Positions 47,775 through 57,661 are shown, counted from the first letter of the stretch. The stretch is DNA of 64,000 bases from Duganella lactea (GCF_009857505.1 NZ_WWCP01000022.1:1-64000), one strand, 5' to 3'. The notes: generated by a model from the sequence alone, not told the origin. Numbers and translations: made by a program.

Positions 47775-48365
47775 ATGACATCAAGTTTACTCGTACTGGC
47801 CTCCAGTTCCGCCTACCGCAAAGAATTGTTATCGCGCCTGCAACTACCGTTCGAGGTGGCCGTGCCGGCCATCGACGAGGCCCCGCTGCCGGGCGAAACA
47901 CCTAGCGCCACCGCGTTGCGCCTGGCGCGCGACAAGGCCGCCGCCGTGGCCGCCAACATGCCGGGCGCCATCGTCATCGGCTCCGACCAGGTCGCCACGC
48001 TGGACAATGAACAGATCGGCAAGCCAGGCAACCACGCCAACGCGCTGGCGCAACTGCAAAAAATGCGCGGCCGCGAGGTCATCTTCCACACCGCGCTGTG
48101 CGTCTGGGATGGCCGCGACGGCACGCATCAACTGGAAGACATCCAGACCGTGGTGCGCTTCCGCGATCTGCCCGATGCCGAGCTGGACGCCTACCTGCGC
48201 ATCGAACAACCCTACGACTGCGCCGGCAGCGCCAAGAACGAGGCGCTGGGCATCGCCATCCTCGAACGCATCGACAGCAGCGACCCGACCGCCCTCACCG
48301 GCTTGCCATTAATCGCGCTGACGGGCATGCTGCGCAACCTCGGCCTCACCTTTTTCAAGCAATGA
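47775..48365 (+). CDS. Maf-like nucleoside-triphosphate pyrophosphatase
   Basis: 196 aa. LVLASSSAYRKELLSRL at the start is the Maf signature, followed by IVIGSDQVATLD and KMRGREVIFHTAL, and SAKNEALGIAILERI. These enzymes hydrolyse non-canonical or modified nucleotides; the YceF branch (7-methyl-GTP) is the probable match, since it usually lies beside yceD-rpmF. The stop is followed one base later by the next gene start. Confidence 0.9.
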   Translation: MTSSLLVLASSSAYRKELLSRLQLPFEVAVPAIDEAPLPGETPSATALRLARDKAAAVAANMPGAIVIGSDQVATLDNEQIGKPGNHANALAQLQKMRGREVIFHTALCVWDGRDGTHQLEDIQTVVRFRDLPDAELDAYLRIEQPYDCAGSAKNEALGIAILERIDSSDPTALTGLPLIALTGMLRNLGLTFFKQ

Positions 48366-48366
48366 T

Positions 48367-49092
48367 ATGACCGGCACCCTGTATTTAATCCCCAACACCC
48401 TGGGCCAGACCGAAGCGCTCGCCAACGTGCTGCCCGAGCAGGTGCAGCGCCTGACCGCGCAACTGGACTACTTCGTCGCGGAAAACGCCAAGACCGCGCG
48501 CGCCTTCCTCAAGCTGGTCGGCACGCAACACCCGCTGTGCAAGCCGATGCAGGACATCACCATCGCCGAGCTCAACGTCAACACCCCGGCCGCCGCGCTG
48601 AGCGCGCTGCTGGCGCCGCTGCTGGCCGGCCAGGATGGCGGACTGGTGTCGGAAGCCGGCGTGCCGGCGGTGGCCGACCCCGGCGCCGACCTGGTCCGGC
48701 TAGCGCACCAGCACAAGATTCCGGTGCGGCCGCTGGTCGGCCCGTCGTCGCTGCTGCTGGCCGTCATGGCGAGCGGCCTGAACGGCCAAAGCTTCGCCTT
48801 CAACGGCTACCTGCCGACCGACGCCGCCCAGCGCGCCAGCCGCCTGAAAGACCTGGAGCAGCGCTCGCGCAAGGAAAAGCAGACCCAGCTGTTCATCGAA
48901 ACGCCGTACCGCAACGCCGCCCTGCTGGAAGCGCTGGTGACGACCTGCGCGCCGGGCACGCTGATCTGCGTCGCGACCGACCTCAGCCTGCCATCCGAAA
49001 CCATCCGCACGATGACGGCGGCCCAATGGAAAACCACCGCCCCACCGGACTTCCACAAAAAGCCAACCGTCTTCCTGTTGCTGGGCCAGTAG
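48367..49092 (+). CDS. SAM-dependent methyltransferase, RsmI-like (tetrapyrrole methylase fold)
   Basis: 241 aa. LYLIPNTLGQTEAL, SEAGVPAVADPGADLVRLAH and VGPSSLLLAVMASGLNGQSF are typical of the RsmI-related group in betaproteobacteria, which is close to but shorter than true RsmI. It probably methylates rRNA or another nucleic acid; the target is not known. It directly follows maf (1 nt) and ends just before the 81-bp palindrome, which should act as its terminator. Confidence 0.85.
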   Translation: MTGTLYLIPNTLGQTEALANVLPEQVQRLTAQLDYFVAENAKTARAFLKLVGTQHPLCKPMQDITIAELNVNTPAAALSALLAPLLAGQDGGLVSEAGVPAVADPGADLVRLAHQHKIPVRPLVGPSSLLLAVMASGLNGQSFAFNGYLPTDAAQRASRLKDLEQRSRKEKQTQLFIETPYRNAALLEALVTTCAPGTLICVATDLSLPSETIRTMTAAQWKTTAPPDFHKKPTVFLLLGQ

Positions 49093-49100
49093 CCTAAACC

Positions 49101-49181
49101 CCGGTGTCAGGTCTGACATTCGCACACGGGCTCAACTGCTCCGCAGTTGAGCCCGTGTGCGAATGTCAGACCTGACACCGG
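49101..49181. repeat. perfect 39-bp inverted repeat, terminator-like palindrome
   Basis: Arms 49101-49139 and 49143-49181 are exact reverse complements around a 3-nt loop (TCC). The outer part includes GGTGTCAGGTCTGACATTCG, itself containing the smaller palindromic GTCAGGTCTGAC. On the plus strand the hairpin is followed by TTTTTT at 49182-49187, so it can terminate the methyltransferase gene. It lies between convergent genes. The unusually long perfect stem is unlike a normal terminator and recalls mobile palindromic elements. Confidence 0.95.
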
Positions 49182-49185
49182 TTTT

Positions 49186-51459
49186 TTATAGTTTGAGCGG
49201 CAGACTGCGCAGGCGCTTGCCGGTCAGCTTGAAGACGGCGTTGGCCACCGCCGGCGCGATCGGCGGCGTCGCCGGTTCGCCCATGCCTTCGGGATGCGCG
49301 TTGCTGGCGATGATGATGGTTTCCACCGCCGGCGCCTGGTTCAGGCGCACCACCGGGTAGTCATGGAAGTTGCTTTGCCCGACCTTGCCGCCGCTGATGG
49401 TGACGGCGCCGAACAGCGCCGCCGACAGGCCAAAGATGATGCCCGATTCGGCCTGCTGCGCGATGATGTTGGGATTGACCGCCAGCCCGCAATCGATCGC
49501 GCACACCACCCGGTGCACGCGAATTTCCGCTCCCTCCACCGATACTTCCGCCACCTGCGCGACGATCGTGCCGAACGACTGGTGCAGCGCCACGCCGTGC
49601 GCGCGCCCTGCCGGCGCCACGCCGGCCTTCATCACCGCCGCGTCCAGCACGGCCACATGGCGCGGGTGCTGGCGCAGCAGCTCGCGGCGGAACGTCACGC
49701 TGTCCTTGCCCGCCGCATGCGCCAGTTCGTCGATGAAGCTCTCTTTGAAGAAGGCGTTGTGCGAGTGCCCCACCGAGCGCCAGTAGCCCAGCGGCACCGC
49801 GCTGTCCACGGTCACATGGCGGATGCGCTGGTTGGCGATGTGGTACTGCATGTCGAATTCGCCTTCGGCGGTGGTTTTGTCGGGCCCACCCGCTGGCAGC
49901 CCGAGATTGCGCTTGAAGAACTGGTGCGAGATCGAACCGCTGGCCGATTTATTGTCGTAGCCGAGCACATTGCCCACCGCGTCCAGCGTGGCGCTGAAGC
50001 GCGCCAGCGCCGCCGGGCGGTAGACGTCGTGCGTGGTGTCGTCCTCGCGCGACCAGATCATCTGCACCGGATGGCCATCCGCTTGTTTGGCGATGGCCAC
50101 CGCCTGCGCGATCATGTCGACATCCAGCCGCCGGCCGAATCCTCCACCCAGCAGCGTCACCTGCAGTTCGACATCGTTGACGGCCACGCCACCCACCTTG
50201 GCCGCCACCTCCACCGCGAATCCCGGTGACTGCGTCGACGCCCACACGCGCACCTTGCCATCCTTGACTTGCGCGGTGCAGTTGATCGGCTCCATCGCCG
50301 CATGCGCCAGGAACGGCGCGCGGTACTCGGCCTGCACGCTCCTGGCGACACCGGACGCACGCCCTTCCACCGCGTCCATGTCGCCCGCCTTGTAGTAGGC
50401 GTAGCCGTCTTCGCGCTCCAGCTTCGCCGCGAAATCGGCGTAGATGGCGGCGTCCGACAATCCGGCCAGCGGCCCATCGCTCCATGTGATGTCCAGCGCC
50501 AGCGCGGCCTGCCTGGCCTGCCAATAGCTGTTGGCGATGACCGCGACACCGGCGCCGGCGCCGCTCTTCTCCGGCAGCGCGCCGGCGTAATCCACCACTT
50601 TGAGCACGCCTGGCATCTTCAGGGCCGCCGCGCTGTTGACGCGGACGACCGTGCCACCGATCACCGGCGACATGCGCACCGCCGCATACAGCATGCCCGG
50701 CGGCCGCACGTCGATGCCGAAAATGGCCGAGCCATTCACCTTGGACGGCGTGTCGCGCCGTGGCTGCGGCCGACCGATCAGTCGAAATTCCCGCGGCGTT
50801 TTCAGACGCACTTCACCAGGGCTGGCGGTGACCGCGCGCGCGGCCAGCGCGCCATAGGCCAGCCGGCGGCCGTCCGCGTGCACCACAAAACCGGCCTCGG
50901 TGCGGCAATCGGCGGCGTGCGCCGACCATTCCGTCGCGGCGGCGGCGACCAGCATGGCGCGCGCGGTGGCGCCGGCTTCGCGCATCGGCTCCCACGCATC
51001 CTTCACGCTCGACGAGCCGCCGGTGATGATCAGCCCCAATTCACGCGCGACCTTGCCGACGATCCAGCCGACTGTCGCTTTCAAGCGCCCGGTATCGTCG
51101 GGATGGAACGGCAGCCCGTCCTTGAGCATGGCGATATTGCCGAAGATTTTGTCGATCGGCGCCTGCACCACCCGCACGGCGGACAGCGGCACATCCAGCT
51201 CCTCGGCCACCAGCATCGGCAAGGCGGTGTAGACGCCCTGCCCCATTTCGCTGCGCGGCACGGCGACGGTGACCGTGCCATCCTGCGCCACGCCCACCCA
51301 GCCGTTCAGGGCGACGCTATCGCCGCTCAACGGCAAAGGCACCGAGGCATGCAGGCGCTGGCGCGGTGGCATCACACCCCAACCAACCACCAGCGCGCCG
51401 GTCGCCGCCAGACCGCCCAATATGAACCGGCGGCGCGACTTGTTTTTCGCTCCCTGCAT
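49186..51459 (-). CDS. Tat-exported molybdenum hydroxylase large subunit (isoquinoline 1-oxidoreductase beta type)
   Basis: 757 aa. The N-terminus has a Tat signal (SRRRFILGGLAATGALVVG). The molybdopterin-binding regions follow: PRSEMGQGVYTALPMLVAEE near residue 70, LLGGGFGRRLDVDM in the middle and EGMGEPATPPIAPAVANAVF near the C-terminus, which holds the conserved Glu of the family. It is likely to oxidise aldehydes or N-heterocycles in the periplasm. The small 2Fe-2S subunit and cytochrome usually encoded beside it are not here. The gene ends 4 nt from the 81-bp palindrome. Confidence 0.88.
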   Translation of the reverse strand: MQGAKNKSRRRFILGGLAATGALVVGWGVMPPRQRLHASVPLPLSGDSVALNGWVGVAQDGTVTVAVPRSEMGQGVYTALPMLVAEELDVPLSAVRVVQAPIDKIFGNIAMLKDGLPFHPDDTGRLKATVGWIVGKVARELGLIITGGSSSVKDAWEPMREAGATARAMLVAAAATEWSAHAADCRTEAGFVVHADGRRLAYGALAARAVTASPGEVRLKTPREFRLIGRPQPRRDTPSKVNGSAIFGIDVRPPGMLYAAVRMSPVIGGTVVRVNSAAALKMPGVLKVVDYAGALPEKSGAGAGVAVIANSYWQARQAALALDITWSDGPLAGLSDAAIYADFAAKLEREDGYAYYKAGDMDAVEGRASGVARSVQAEYRAPFLAHAAMEPINCTAQVKDGKVRVWASTQSPGFAVEVAAKVGGVAVNDVELQVTLLGGGFGRRLDVDMIAQAVAIAKQADGHPVQMIWSREDDTTHDVYRPAALARFSATLDAVGNVLGYDNKSASGSISHQFFKRNLGLPAGGPDKTTAEGEFDMQYHIANQRIRHVTVDSAVPLGYWRSVGHSHNAFFKESFIDELAHAAGKDSVTFRRELLRQHPRHVAVLDAAVMKAGVAPAGRAHGVALHQSFGTIVAQVAEVSVEGAEIRVHRVVCAIDCGLAVNPNIIAQQAESGIIFGLSAALFGAVTISGGKVGQSNFHDYPVVRLNQAPAVETIIIASNAHPEGMGEPATPPIAPAVANAVFKLTGKRLRSLPLKL

Positions 51460-51479
51460 GCACGTCTCCCGCGTATTGT

Positions 51480-54400
51480 TTATTTTTGCCAGCGTGTGAA
51501 CATATCGTCCGCCGTCAACGGACGGCTGTAGAAATAGCCTTGCGCCAGGTTGCAGCCGTGGCGCAGCAGGAAGGCCGCCTGTTCCTCCGTCTCCACGCCT
51601 TCCGCAATCACCGACAGGTTCATGCTCTTGCCCAGTTGGATAATCGCGATGGCGATCGCCTCGTCATTGACATCGGTCGAGATGTCCTTGATGAAGGAGC
51701 GGTCAATCTTCAGCGTCTGCACCGGCAACTGCTTGAGGTAGGCCAGCGACGAGTAGCCGGTGCCGAAATCGTCAATCGCCAGCGCCACACCGATCGAGTG
51801 CAGGTCGTTGATGAAGACCATGGCGTCGCCGGTGTTCATGATCACCGACTCGGTCACTTCCAGCTGCAAACGCTGCGGCTCCAGGCCGGTGTCGCGCAGG
51901 ATGTCGGCCACCATATTGACGATGGAACCGCGCTCGAACTGTTTGGCCGACAGATTGACCGCGATCTTCGGCACATGCAGGCCGGCTTCCTGCCAGCGCA
52001 CCATCTGGCGGCAGGCTTCGTGCAGCACCCACTTGCCCAACTGATTGATGAAGCCAGTGTCCTCGGCCAGCGGGATGAAGCGGATCGGCGGAATCAGGCC
52101 CAGTTCCGGGTGGTTCCAGCGCACCAGCGCCTCCACGCCGACCAGCCGGCCGGTGTCGATTTCCACCTGCGGCTGATAGTTGAGGAAGATCTCGTCCTTC
52201 TCGATCGAGCGGCGCAGATAGGTCTCCAGCCGCAGACGCTCGACGCCCTCGCCCATCATGAACGGCGCGAAGAAGCTGAAGCCATTGCGGCCGCGCGCCT
52301 TGGCCTGGTACATCGCCACGTCGGCGTTACGGATCAGCATATTCAGGTCGGACGCATCGTCCGGGAACAGCGAGATGCCCACGCTGCAGGTGACGAACAA
52401 TTCGTGGCCGGCCACCATGAACGGCTGCTCGAACATCTGCACCAGTTTTTCGGCGACCAGACTGGCGCCGTACTGGTTCTCGATATCCTCCAGCAGCACG
52501 ATGAATTCGTCGCCGCCCAGGCGCGCCAGCGTGTCGCCTTCGCGCAGACGGTCATGCAGCGCCCTGGCCACCTGCTTCAGCAGCTCGTCGCCGATGTGGT
52601 GGCCCAGCGTGTCGTTCACATTCTTGAAGCGATCCAGGTCGATGAACAGCAGCGCCAGTTGCTTGCCATCGCGCGAGGCGCGCTGCAAGGCATGCTGCAG
52701 GCGGTCGTTGAACAGCAGGCGGTTGGGCAGCGCCGTCAACGGGTCGTGGTGCGCCAGATGGTCCAGCTTTTCCTGCGCCTCCTTGGCCTTGGTGATGTCG
52801 CTGAACACGCCGACGTAGTGGGTGGTCTTGCCGTGCGTGTCGCGCACCGCGCTGACGGTCAGGAACTCCAGGTACAGCTCGCCGTTCTTGCGCAGGCACC
52901 ACAGCTCGCCGCGCCAGAAGCCGGTGTCCAGCTGCTGCTGCCACATGGCTTCGTAGAAGGCCTGCTCGTGACGGCCGGAGCGCGTCAGCGTGCGGTCCCG
53001 GCCCAGCGCTTCGGCCTCGGTATAGCCGGTGATCTGCGTGAAGGCCGGGTTGACGGCCACGATCACGCCCTCGGCGTCGAGCACCACCACGCCGTCGGCG
53101 ATATGCTCGATGACGGTGGCCGACAGGCGCAGTTTCTCCTCCGCTTCCTTGCGCTCGGTGATGTCGGCGAACACCCAGATGCTGCCCTCGTTGGCGCGGC
53201 TGCTGTCCAGCGCATAGCCGCTGACCAGGCACCAGAACACGCCGCCGTCACGGCGCCGGTACTGGCGCTCTTCGTTAAAGTAGTCGCCGTGCGACAGCAG
53301 CGGGTACTGGCGCGCGCCGGACGATTCAAAGTCGAACGCATCGAGGAACATGATGGCGGTCGAGGCGCCGGACATCTCGCCCGGTTCGTAGCCGAACAGC
53401 TCTTCGCAGCGGCGGTTGACCGAGACGATGCTGCGGTTACGCACAAACATCACGCCGAACATCACATTGTCCAGAATCGCGCTTTGCTCGGCCAACAGCG
53501 CCTCGATGCGCATTTCATTGTGCTTGCGCTGGCTGATGTCGGAGATGATGCCATCCACCCACGGCGCGGCGACCTCGCCGTCCGGCGCCTGCGGCTGGCC
53601 GTTCTCCAGCACCCAGCGCTCGGCGCCGGCGGCGTCCCGGATGCGGTATTCGATTTCATACGGCTGGCCGTCCAGGATCGCCTGCGCCAACGCGCGGCGC
53701 TGCTTCTTGCGGTCTTCCGGCGCGATCAGATCGGCCCACGCGTGGGTGGTGCCGCGCATGAACTGCGCCGCCGGATAGCCGGAAATTTCTTCGATCGCGT
53801 CGGAAACGAAATCGATCGGGCCGTCGGGACGGATGCGGAACACCGCGCCCGGCACCTGGGTCACGATGGTGCGGAAGCGTTCCTCGCGCCGGCCGATGTC
53901 CTCGAACAGGCGCTTGATCGCCACCCGCGTCTGCTCCAGCTGCTGCGCCAGGCGGCCCAGTTCATCGCCGCCGCTGACGTCGAGCCGCGTCTCGAAGTCG
54001 CCTTGCGACAGGCGGTCGGAGAAGCGCATCAGTTTGCGCAGTGGCTTGATCAGGCGCGCCTTGAGGAACAGCACGATCAGCAGCAGCGACACCGTCAGCT
54101 GCGCCGCCAGCACAAACACGTAGGACCACTGCTTCTCGCGCAGTTCCTGCTGGTTGCGGGCGTCGTCCATTTCCACCATGATGCGGCCGATACGCTCGCC
54201 CCGCACCAGGATCTCGCGCTCGGCGCGATACACATTGCCACTGGCCGCGCGCGGCGAGCGCACCCGTATGAACTGGGTGTCGGCCTGGCCGACCACCTGC
54301 ACTTGCAACACCGAGCGGTCGCGCATCACCGATTCGACCAGCGAATGGGCCGATTCGGCATTCATATTCCACAATGATTCCTGCATGCCCAGCGCCAGGA

Positions 54401-54599
54401 TGTCGGCATTGCGCTGCAGCGACTCGTTGAGGGCGACACGCGCCGACTGCTGCTCGTGCACGCCGATCAGCAGATAGCTGCCGATGATGGCCGGGATCAC
54501 CAGGCCGCCAAAGACCACCAGTAACAAGGCCCCATAGATGGACAGGCCGTACAGCGCGCCGAGGCGGCTGCGCAGGTTCAGATAAATCGTGCTAGTCAT
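51480..54599 (-). CDS. membrane PAS-GGDEF-EAL protein (c-di-GMP turnover)
   Basis: 1039 aa. Layout: membrane helix (about 22-46), periplasmic sensor, second helix (about 155-178), HAMP (about 180-235), three PAS/PAC units (about 245-370, 375-490, 495-615), GGDEF domain (intact RLGGDEFIVLLEDI) and EAL domain (VEALVRWNHPELG, and DDFGTGYSSLAYLKQLP). The I-site RxxD is not obvious. Both active-site motifs are present, so it could make or break c-di-GMP; PAS units suggest redox or ligand control. Starts 160 nt before a divergent DUF1993 gene. Confidence 0.92.
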   Translation of the reverse strand: MTSTIYLNLRSRLGALYGLSIYGALLLVVFGGLVIPAIIGSYLLIGVHEQQSARVALNESLQRNADILALGMQESLWNMNAESAHSLVESVMRDRSVLQVQVVGQADTQFIRVRSPRAASGNVYRAEREILVRGERIGRIMVEMDDARNQQELREKQWSYVFVLAAQLTVSLLLIVLFLKARLIKPLRKLMRFSDRLSQGDFETRLDVSGGDELGRLAQQLEQTRVAIKRLFEDIGRREERFRTIVTQVPGAVFRIRPDGPIDFVSDAIEEISGYPAAQFMRGTTHAWADLIAPEDRKKQRRALAQAILDGQPYEIEYRIRDAAGAERWVLENGQPQAPDGEVAAPWVDGIISDISQRKHNEMRIEALLAEQSAILDNVMFGVMFVRNRSIVSVNRRCEELFGYEPGEMSGASTAIMFLDAFDFESSGARQYPLLSHGDYFNEERQYRRRDGGVFWCLVSGYALDSSRANEGSIWVFADITERKEAEEKLRLSATVIEHIADGVVVLDAEGVIVAVNPAFTQITGYTEAEALGRDRTLTRSGRHEQAFYEAMWQQQLDTGFWRGELWCLRKNGELYLEFLTVSAVRDTHGKTTHYVGVFSDITKAKEAQEKLDHLAHHDPLTALPNRLLFNDRLQHALQRASRDGKQLALLFIDLDRFKNVNDTLGHHIGDELLKQVARALHDRLREGDTLARLGGDEFIVLLEDIENQYGASLVAEKLVQMFEQPFMVAGHELFVTCSVGISLFPDDASDLNMLIRNADVAMYQAKARGRNGFSFFAPFMMGEGVERLRLETYLRRSIEKDEIFLNYQPQVEIDTGRLVGVEALVRWNHPELGLIPPIRFIPLAEDTGFINQLGKWVLHEACRQMVRWQEAGLHVPKIAVNLSAKQFERGSIVNMVADILRDTGLEPQRLQLEVTESVIMNTGDAMVFINDLHSIGVALAIDDFGTGYSSLAYLKQLPVQTLKIDRSFIKDISTDVNDEAIAIAIIQLGKSMNLSVIAEGVETEEQAAFLLRHGCNLAQGYFYSRPLTADDMFTRWQK

Positions 54600-54765
54600 G
54601 CAACGACACAGCGTTGGGTTTAATTTGCATCATAGGTCTGAGGTTGTTACTTGATAGGAATTATGCACGGAAATGCACAGGAAAAAGTATAAAAAGTCAT
54701 CGATGAGCAAAAAACCTACAAGCGCGCTATGATCGCCACTCTTTTCCCCACACATAGGAATGACC

Positions 54766-55275
54766 ATGACCACTTTCTCGATGTATTCCGCTTCTGTTCC
54801 TGTGTTCAAGCAGATTCTGAACAGCCTGCACGCCATTCTGGACAAAGCCGAGGCGCACGCCGCCGAGAAGAAGATCGATCCGACCGCGCTGCTCACTGAC
54901 CGCCTGTTCCCGGACATGCTGCCGTTCACCCGCCAGATCCAGATCGCCTGCGACTTCGCCAAGGGCGCGGCGGCGCGCCTGGGCGGCCAGGAAGTGCCGT
55001 CGTACGAGGACCAGGAAGTGAGCTTCGCCGACCTCAAGGCGCGCATCGCCAAGACGCTGGCGTATCTCGACAGCGTGCCGCAGGCGTCGATCGAGGGCAG
55101 CGAAGGCCGCGCCATCACCACCGGCAGCGGCGAGAAGACCAAGCACTTCGTCGGCCAGACCTATCTGTTCCACTACGCGCTGCCGCATTTCTACTTCCAC
55201 GCCACCACCGCCTACGACATTCTGCGCCACAACGGCCTGGAAATTGGCAAGAAGGACTTTATCGGCAGCTACTAA
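54766..55275 (+). CDS. DUF1993 family protein
   Basis: 169 aa. The ATG at 54766 is preferred over the ATG at 54760 because AGGA at 54756-54759 is spaced correctly only for the second. Motifs: MYSASVPVFKQILNSL, FPDMLPFTRQIQIACDFAKG and HFYFHATTAYDILRHNG, the DinB-like DUF1993 pattern. Function unknown. Convergent with the DUF1289 gene, 17 nt apart. Confidence 0.88.
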   Translation: MTTFSMYSASVPVFKQILNSLHAILDKAEAHAAEKKIDPTALLTDRLFPDMLPFTRQIQIACDFAKGAAARLGGQEVPSYEDQEVSFADLKARIAKTLAYLDSVPQASIEGSEGRAITTGSGEKTKHFVGQTYLFHYALPHFYFHATTAYDILRHNGLEIGKKDFIGSY

Positions 55276-55292
55276 GCCGCTTACTAAGCCGG

Positions 55293-55481
55293 TCAGGTGT
55301 TGCGGCGCGGATAGCCCTGCGCCAGGATGCGCTGCCACACCCGCTCTTTCGCCTCGGCGCTCATCGACACCCAGTGCGCCACCTCGACCACCGTGCGGCC
55401 ACAACCGCGACAGACTTCGTCAAAGGTGGTCGAGCACACGGCCACGCACGGCGTGTCCGGGCGCACCGGCAAATCGCTCAT
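55293..55481 (-). CDS. DUF1289 family small protein
   Basis: 62 aa from the ATG at 55481. Four cysteines in TPCVAVCSTTFDEVCRGCGR form a probable metal or Fe-S site, as usual for DUF1289. Function unknown. Its start overlaps the stop of the DUF1415 gene by 4 nt, so the two are translated together. Confidence 0.88.
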   Translation of the reverse strand: MSDLPVRPDTPCVAVCSTTFDEVCRGCGRTVVEVAHWVSMSAEAKERVWQRILAQGYPRRNT

Positions 55482-56050
55482 GGCCGCTCCAGCGGCGGCT
55501 TGGCCATCAACGTCGCCCAGCCCGCGTGGCCCAGCTTTTCCAGCGTTTCGATATTCTTGTCGAAAATATCCGAGGCGTCCGGGAAGGCCTCGACCGCGCG
55601 CTCGATACTGTCCTCGCGCAACAGGTGCAGCGTCGGGTACGGCGAGCGGTTGGTGAAGTTGCTGATGTCGTCTTGCTCGGTGCCGGCGAACTGGTACTGC
55701 GGATGGAAGCTGGCCACCTGCAGGAAACCGTCCAGGCCCAGGTCCTCCAGCGCGGCGTCGGCGACGTCGAGGAATTCGTTGTAATCGAAGAAATCGGTCA
55801 GCACGTTCGGATGGATCAGCAGCGTCGTGTCGAGCTGCTCCGGATCGGCGTCGGCCAGGTGCTGCAACTCCTCCATCAGCTTTTCCAGCAGTTCTTCCGG
55901 CGTTTCCGCCTCGCTGACCACATACCGCACCTGCTTTTTCACATGCACCGCCTTGGCAAACGGGCACAAGTTCAGGCCAATGACGGCCTGTTCCAGCCAA
56001 TGCACGGTGTCGGCGACCACCACGTCGCGGTCGATGGCGGGACTACTCAT
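55478..56050 (-). CDS. DUF1415 family protein
   Basis: 190 aa. VHWLEQAVIGLNLCPFAKAV at the N-terminus and SFHPQYQFAGTEQDDISNFT in the C-terminal half are diagnostic for DUF1415. Function unknown; the conserved NLCPFA cysteine may be reactive. Operon with the DUF1289 gene. The start is 228 nt from the divergent MltD-like gene. Confidence 0.9.
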   Translation of the reverse strand: MSSPAIDRDVVVADTVHWLEQAVIGLNLCPFAKAVHVKKQVRYVVSEAETPEELLEKLMEELQHLADADPEQLDTTLLIHPNVLTDFFDYNEFLDVADAALEDLGLDGFLQVASFHPQYQFAGTEQDDISNFTNRSPYPTLHLLREDSIERAVEAFPDASDIFDKNIETLEKLGHAGWATLMAKPPLERP

Positions 56051-56278
56051 AAGACGATTCCTTGATCACTTCTGCAAAAACCGAATTGTACGCACTCTTG
56101 GCCGCCGCGCCTACTTCCGCCAATCTGCCGCGATCTCGCCCTTAATTTGCGGGAATTATTACCTATAAGAATTTGTAATATGCGTGACATATAGCTTGAC
56201 TCCCCCCGGTGAGGTCCTTACACTCCACGTTTATTCATAGTCCACGCGACGTGTCTTTTCGCTAACTCACGGAAAACT

Positions 56279-57661
56279 ATGCAAGCTCGTATTCCCAAAT
56301 CCGCCGCCTTGGCAGCCCTGATCGCGTTACTCGCGCCGGCATTGGTCCAGGCCTACGATCACGACATGGACCAGACGCCCGTTTCCGCCGCGCTGTCCCC
56401 CCTGCCAAAAAACCCGCTCCCCGACCTGTCCTCCACGCTGAAAATCGCCAAACCGGCCAAACTGGCCGAGGAGGATGCTTTCCACGAGAAAGACGTCTGG
56501 GGCCGCATCCGCAGTGGTTACGCCATTCCGGATGTGAACAACGACCTGGTGGCCAAGCACGTCAACTGGTACGCCACCCGTCCCGACTACATCGCCCGCA
56601 CCACCGCGCGCGCCTCGCTGTACCTGTTCCACGTGGTCTCGGAGCTGGAAAAGCGCGGCATGCCGACCGAGCTGGCGCTACTGCCGTTCATCGAATCGGC
56701 CTTCAACCCGAACGCCCTGTCGAGCGCCAACGCGGCCGGCATGTGGCAGTTCGTGCCAGGCACCGGCCGCGATTTCAACCTGAAGCAGGACGCTTTCAAG
56801 GATGAGCGACGCGGCATCCTGGCCTCGACCGACGCCGCCCTGACCTATCTGCAACGCCTGTACGATATGTTCGGCGACTGGCAACTGGCGCTGGCCGCCT
56901 ACAACTGGGGCGAAGGCTCGGTGCAGAAAGCCATCAAGCGCAACCAGGCCGCCGGCAAGCCGACCGACTTCGAAAGCCTGGCCGACCTGATGCCGGCAGA
57001 AACCCGCAACTATGTGCCGAAGCTGCAGGCGGTCAAGAACATCGTCGCCAACCCGCAGCAGTTCGGCCTGAACCTGCCGGTGATCGACAATTCGCCGTAC
57101 TTCACGGCGGTCGACAAGACCAGCGACATCGACCTGACCGTCGCCGCCCACCTGGCCGAGCTGTCGGTGGACGAGTTCAAGGCGCTCAATCCGCAGTTCA
57201 AGCGCCCGGTCATCGTCGGCGGCGAGGACACCAAGATCCTGCTGCCGAAGGAAAACGCCGAGAAATACCACGTCAACCTGGCCCAGTGGAGCAAGGAACT
57301 GTCGACCTGGACCACGCACAAGATCACCAGCGCGCGCGAATCGATCCGCTCGCTGGCGTCGCGCTTCCACACCTCGCCCGAGGTGATCCGCCAGGCCAAC
57401 AATATTCCGCAGAATTCGGTGCTCAAGGCCGGCTCCACCATTCTGGTGCCGAAGCTGTCCGCCGCGGTCGGCACCAACATCGGCGAGGATGTGGCCGATA
57501 AGGCAACGGTCGAGGTCGAAAGCGAACGCGCCACCACCAGCAAGTCGGGCTACAAGCTGGCCAAGGCCGGCAAACCGAACAAATCGGCCCCGGTGTCGCT
57601 GGTCAAGGCGCGCGTGTCGCGCGACGCCGCCAAGAGCAAGAAACACCGCAAGGCCAACTAA
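56279..57661 (+). CDS. MltD-like membrane-bound lytic transglycosylase
   Basis: 460 aa. A signal peptide ends near VQA-Y (residue 25). The SLT domain (about 115-270) has catalytic Glu139 in LPFIESAFNPNALS, then AGMWQFVPGTGRDFNL and LAAYNWGEGSVQKAI. A LysM-like domain follows (about 350-392: SIRSLASRFHTSPEVIRQAN). No lipobox Cys is seen, unlike E. coli MltD. A basic Lys-rich tail closes the protein (KSKKHRKAN). It cleaves peptidoglycan glycan strands. Confidence 0.92.
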   Translation: MQARIPKSAALAALIALLAPALVQAYDHDMDQTPVSAALSPLPKNPLPDLSSTLKIAKPAKLAEEDAFHEKDVWGRIRSGYAIPDVNNDLVAKHVNWYATRPDYIARTTARASLYLFHVVSELEKRGMPTELALLPFIESAFNPNALSSANAAGMWQFVPGTGRDFNLKQDAFKDERRGILASTDAALTYLQRLYDMFGDWQLALAAYNWGEGSVQKAIKRNQAAGKPTDFESLADLMPAETRNYVPKLQAVKNIVANPQQFGLNLPVIDNSPYFTAVDKTSDIDLTVAAHLAELSVDEFKALNPQFKRPVIVGGEDTKILLPKENAEKYHVNLAQWSKELSTWTTHKITSARESIRSLASRFHTSPEVIRQANNIPQNSVLKAGSTILVPKLSAAVGTNIGEDVADKATVEVESERATTSKSGYKLAKAGKPNKSAPVSLVKARVSRDAAKSKKHRKAN

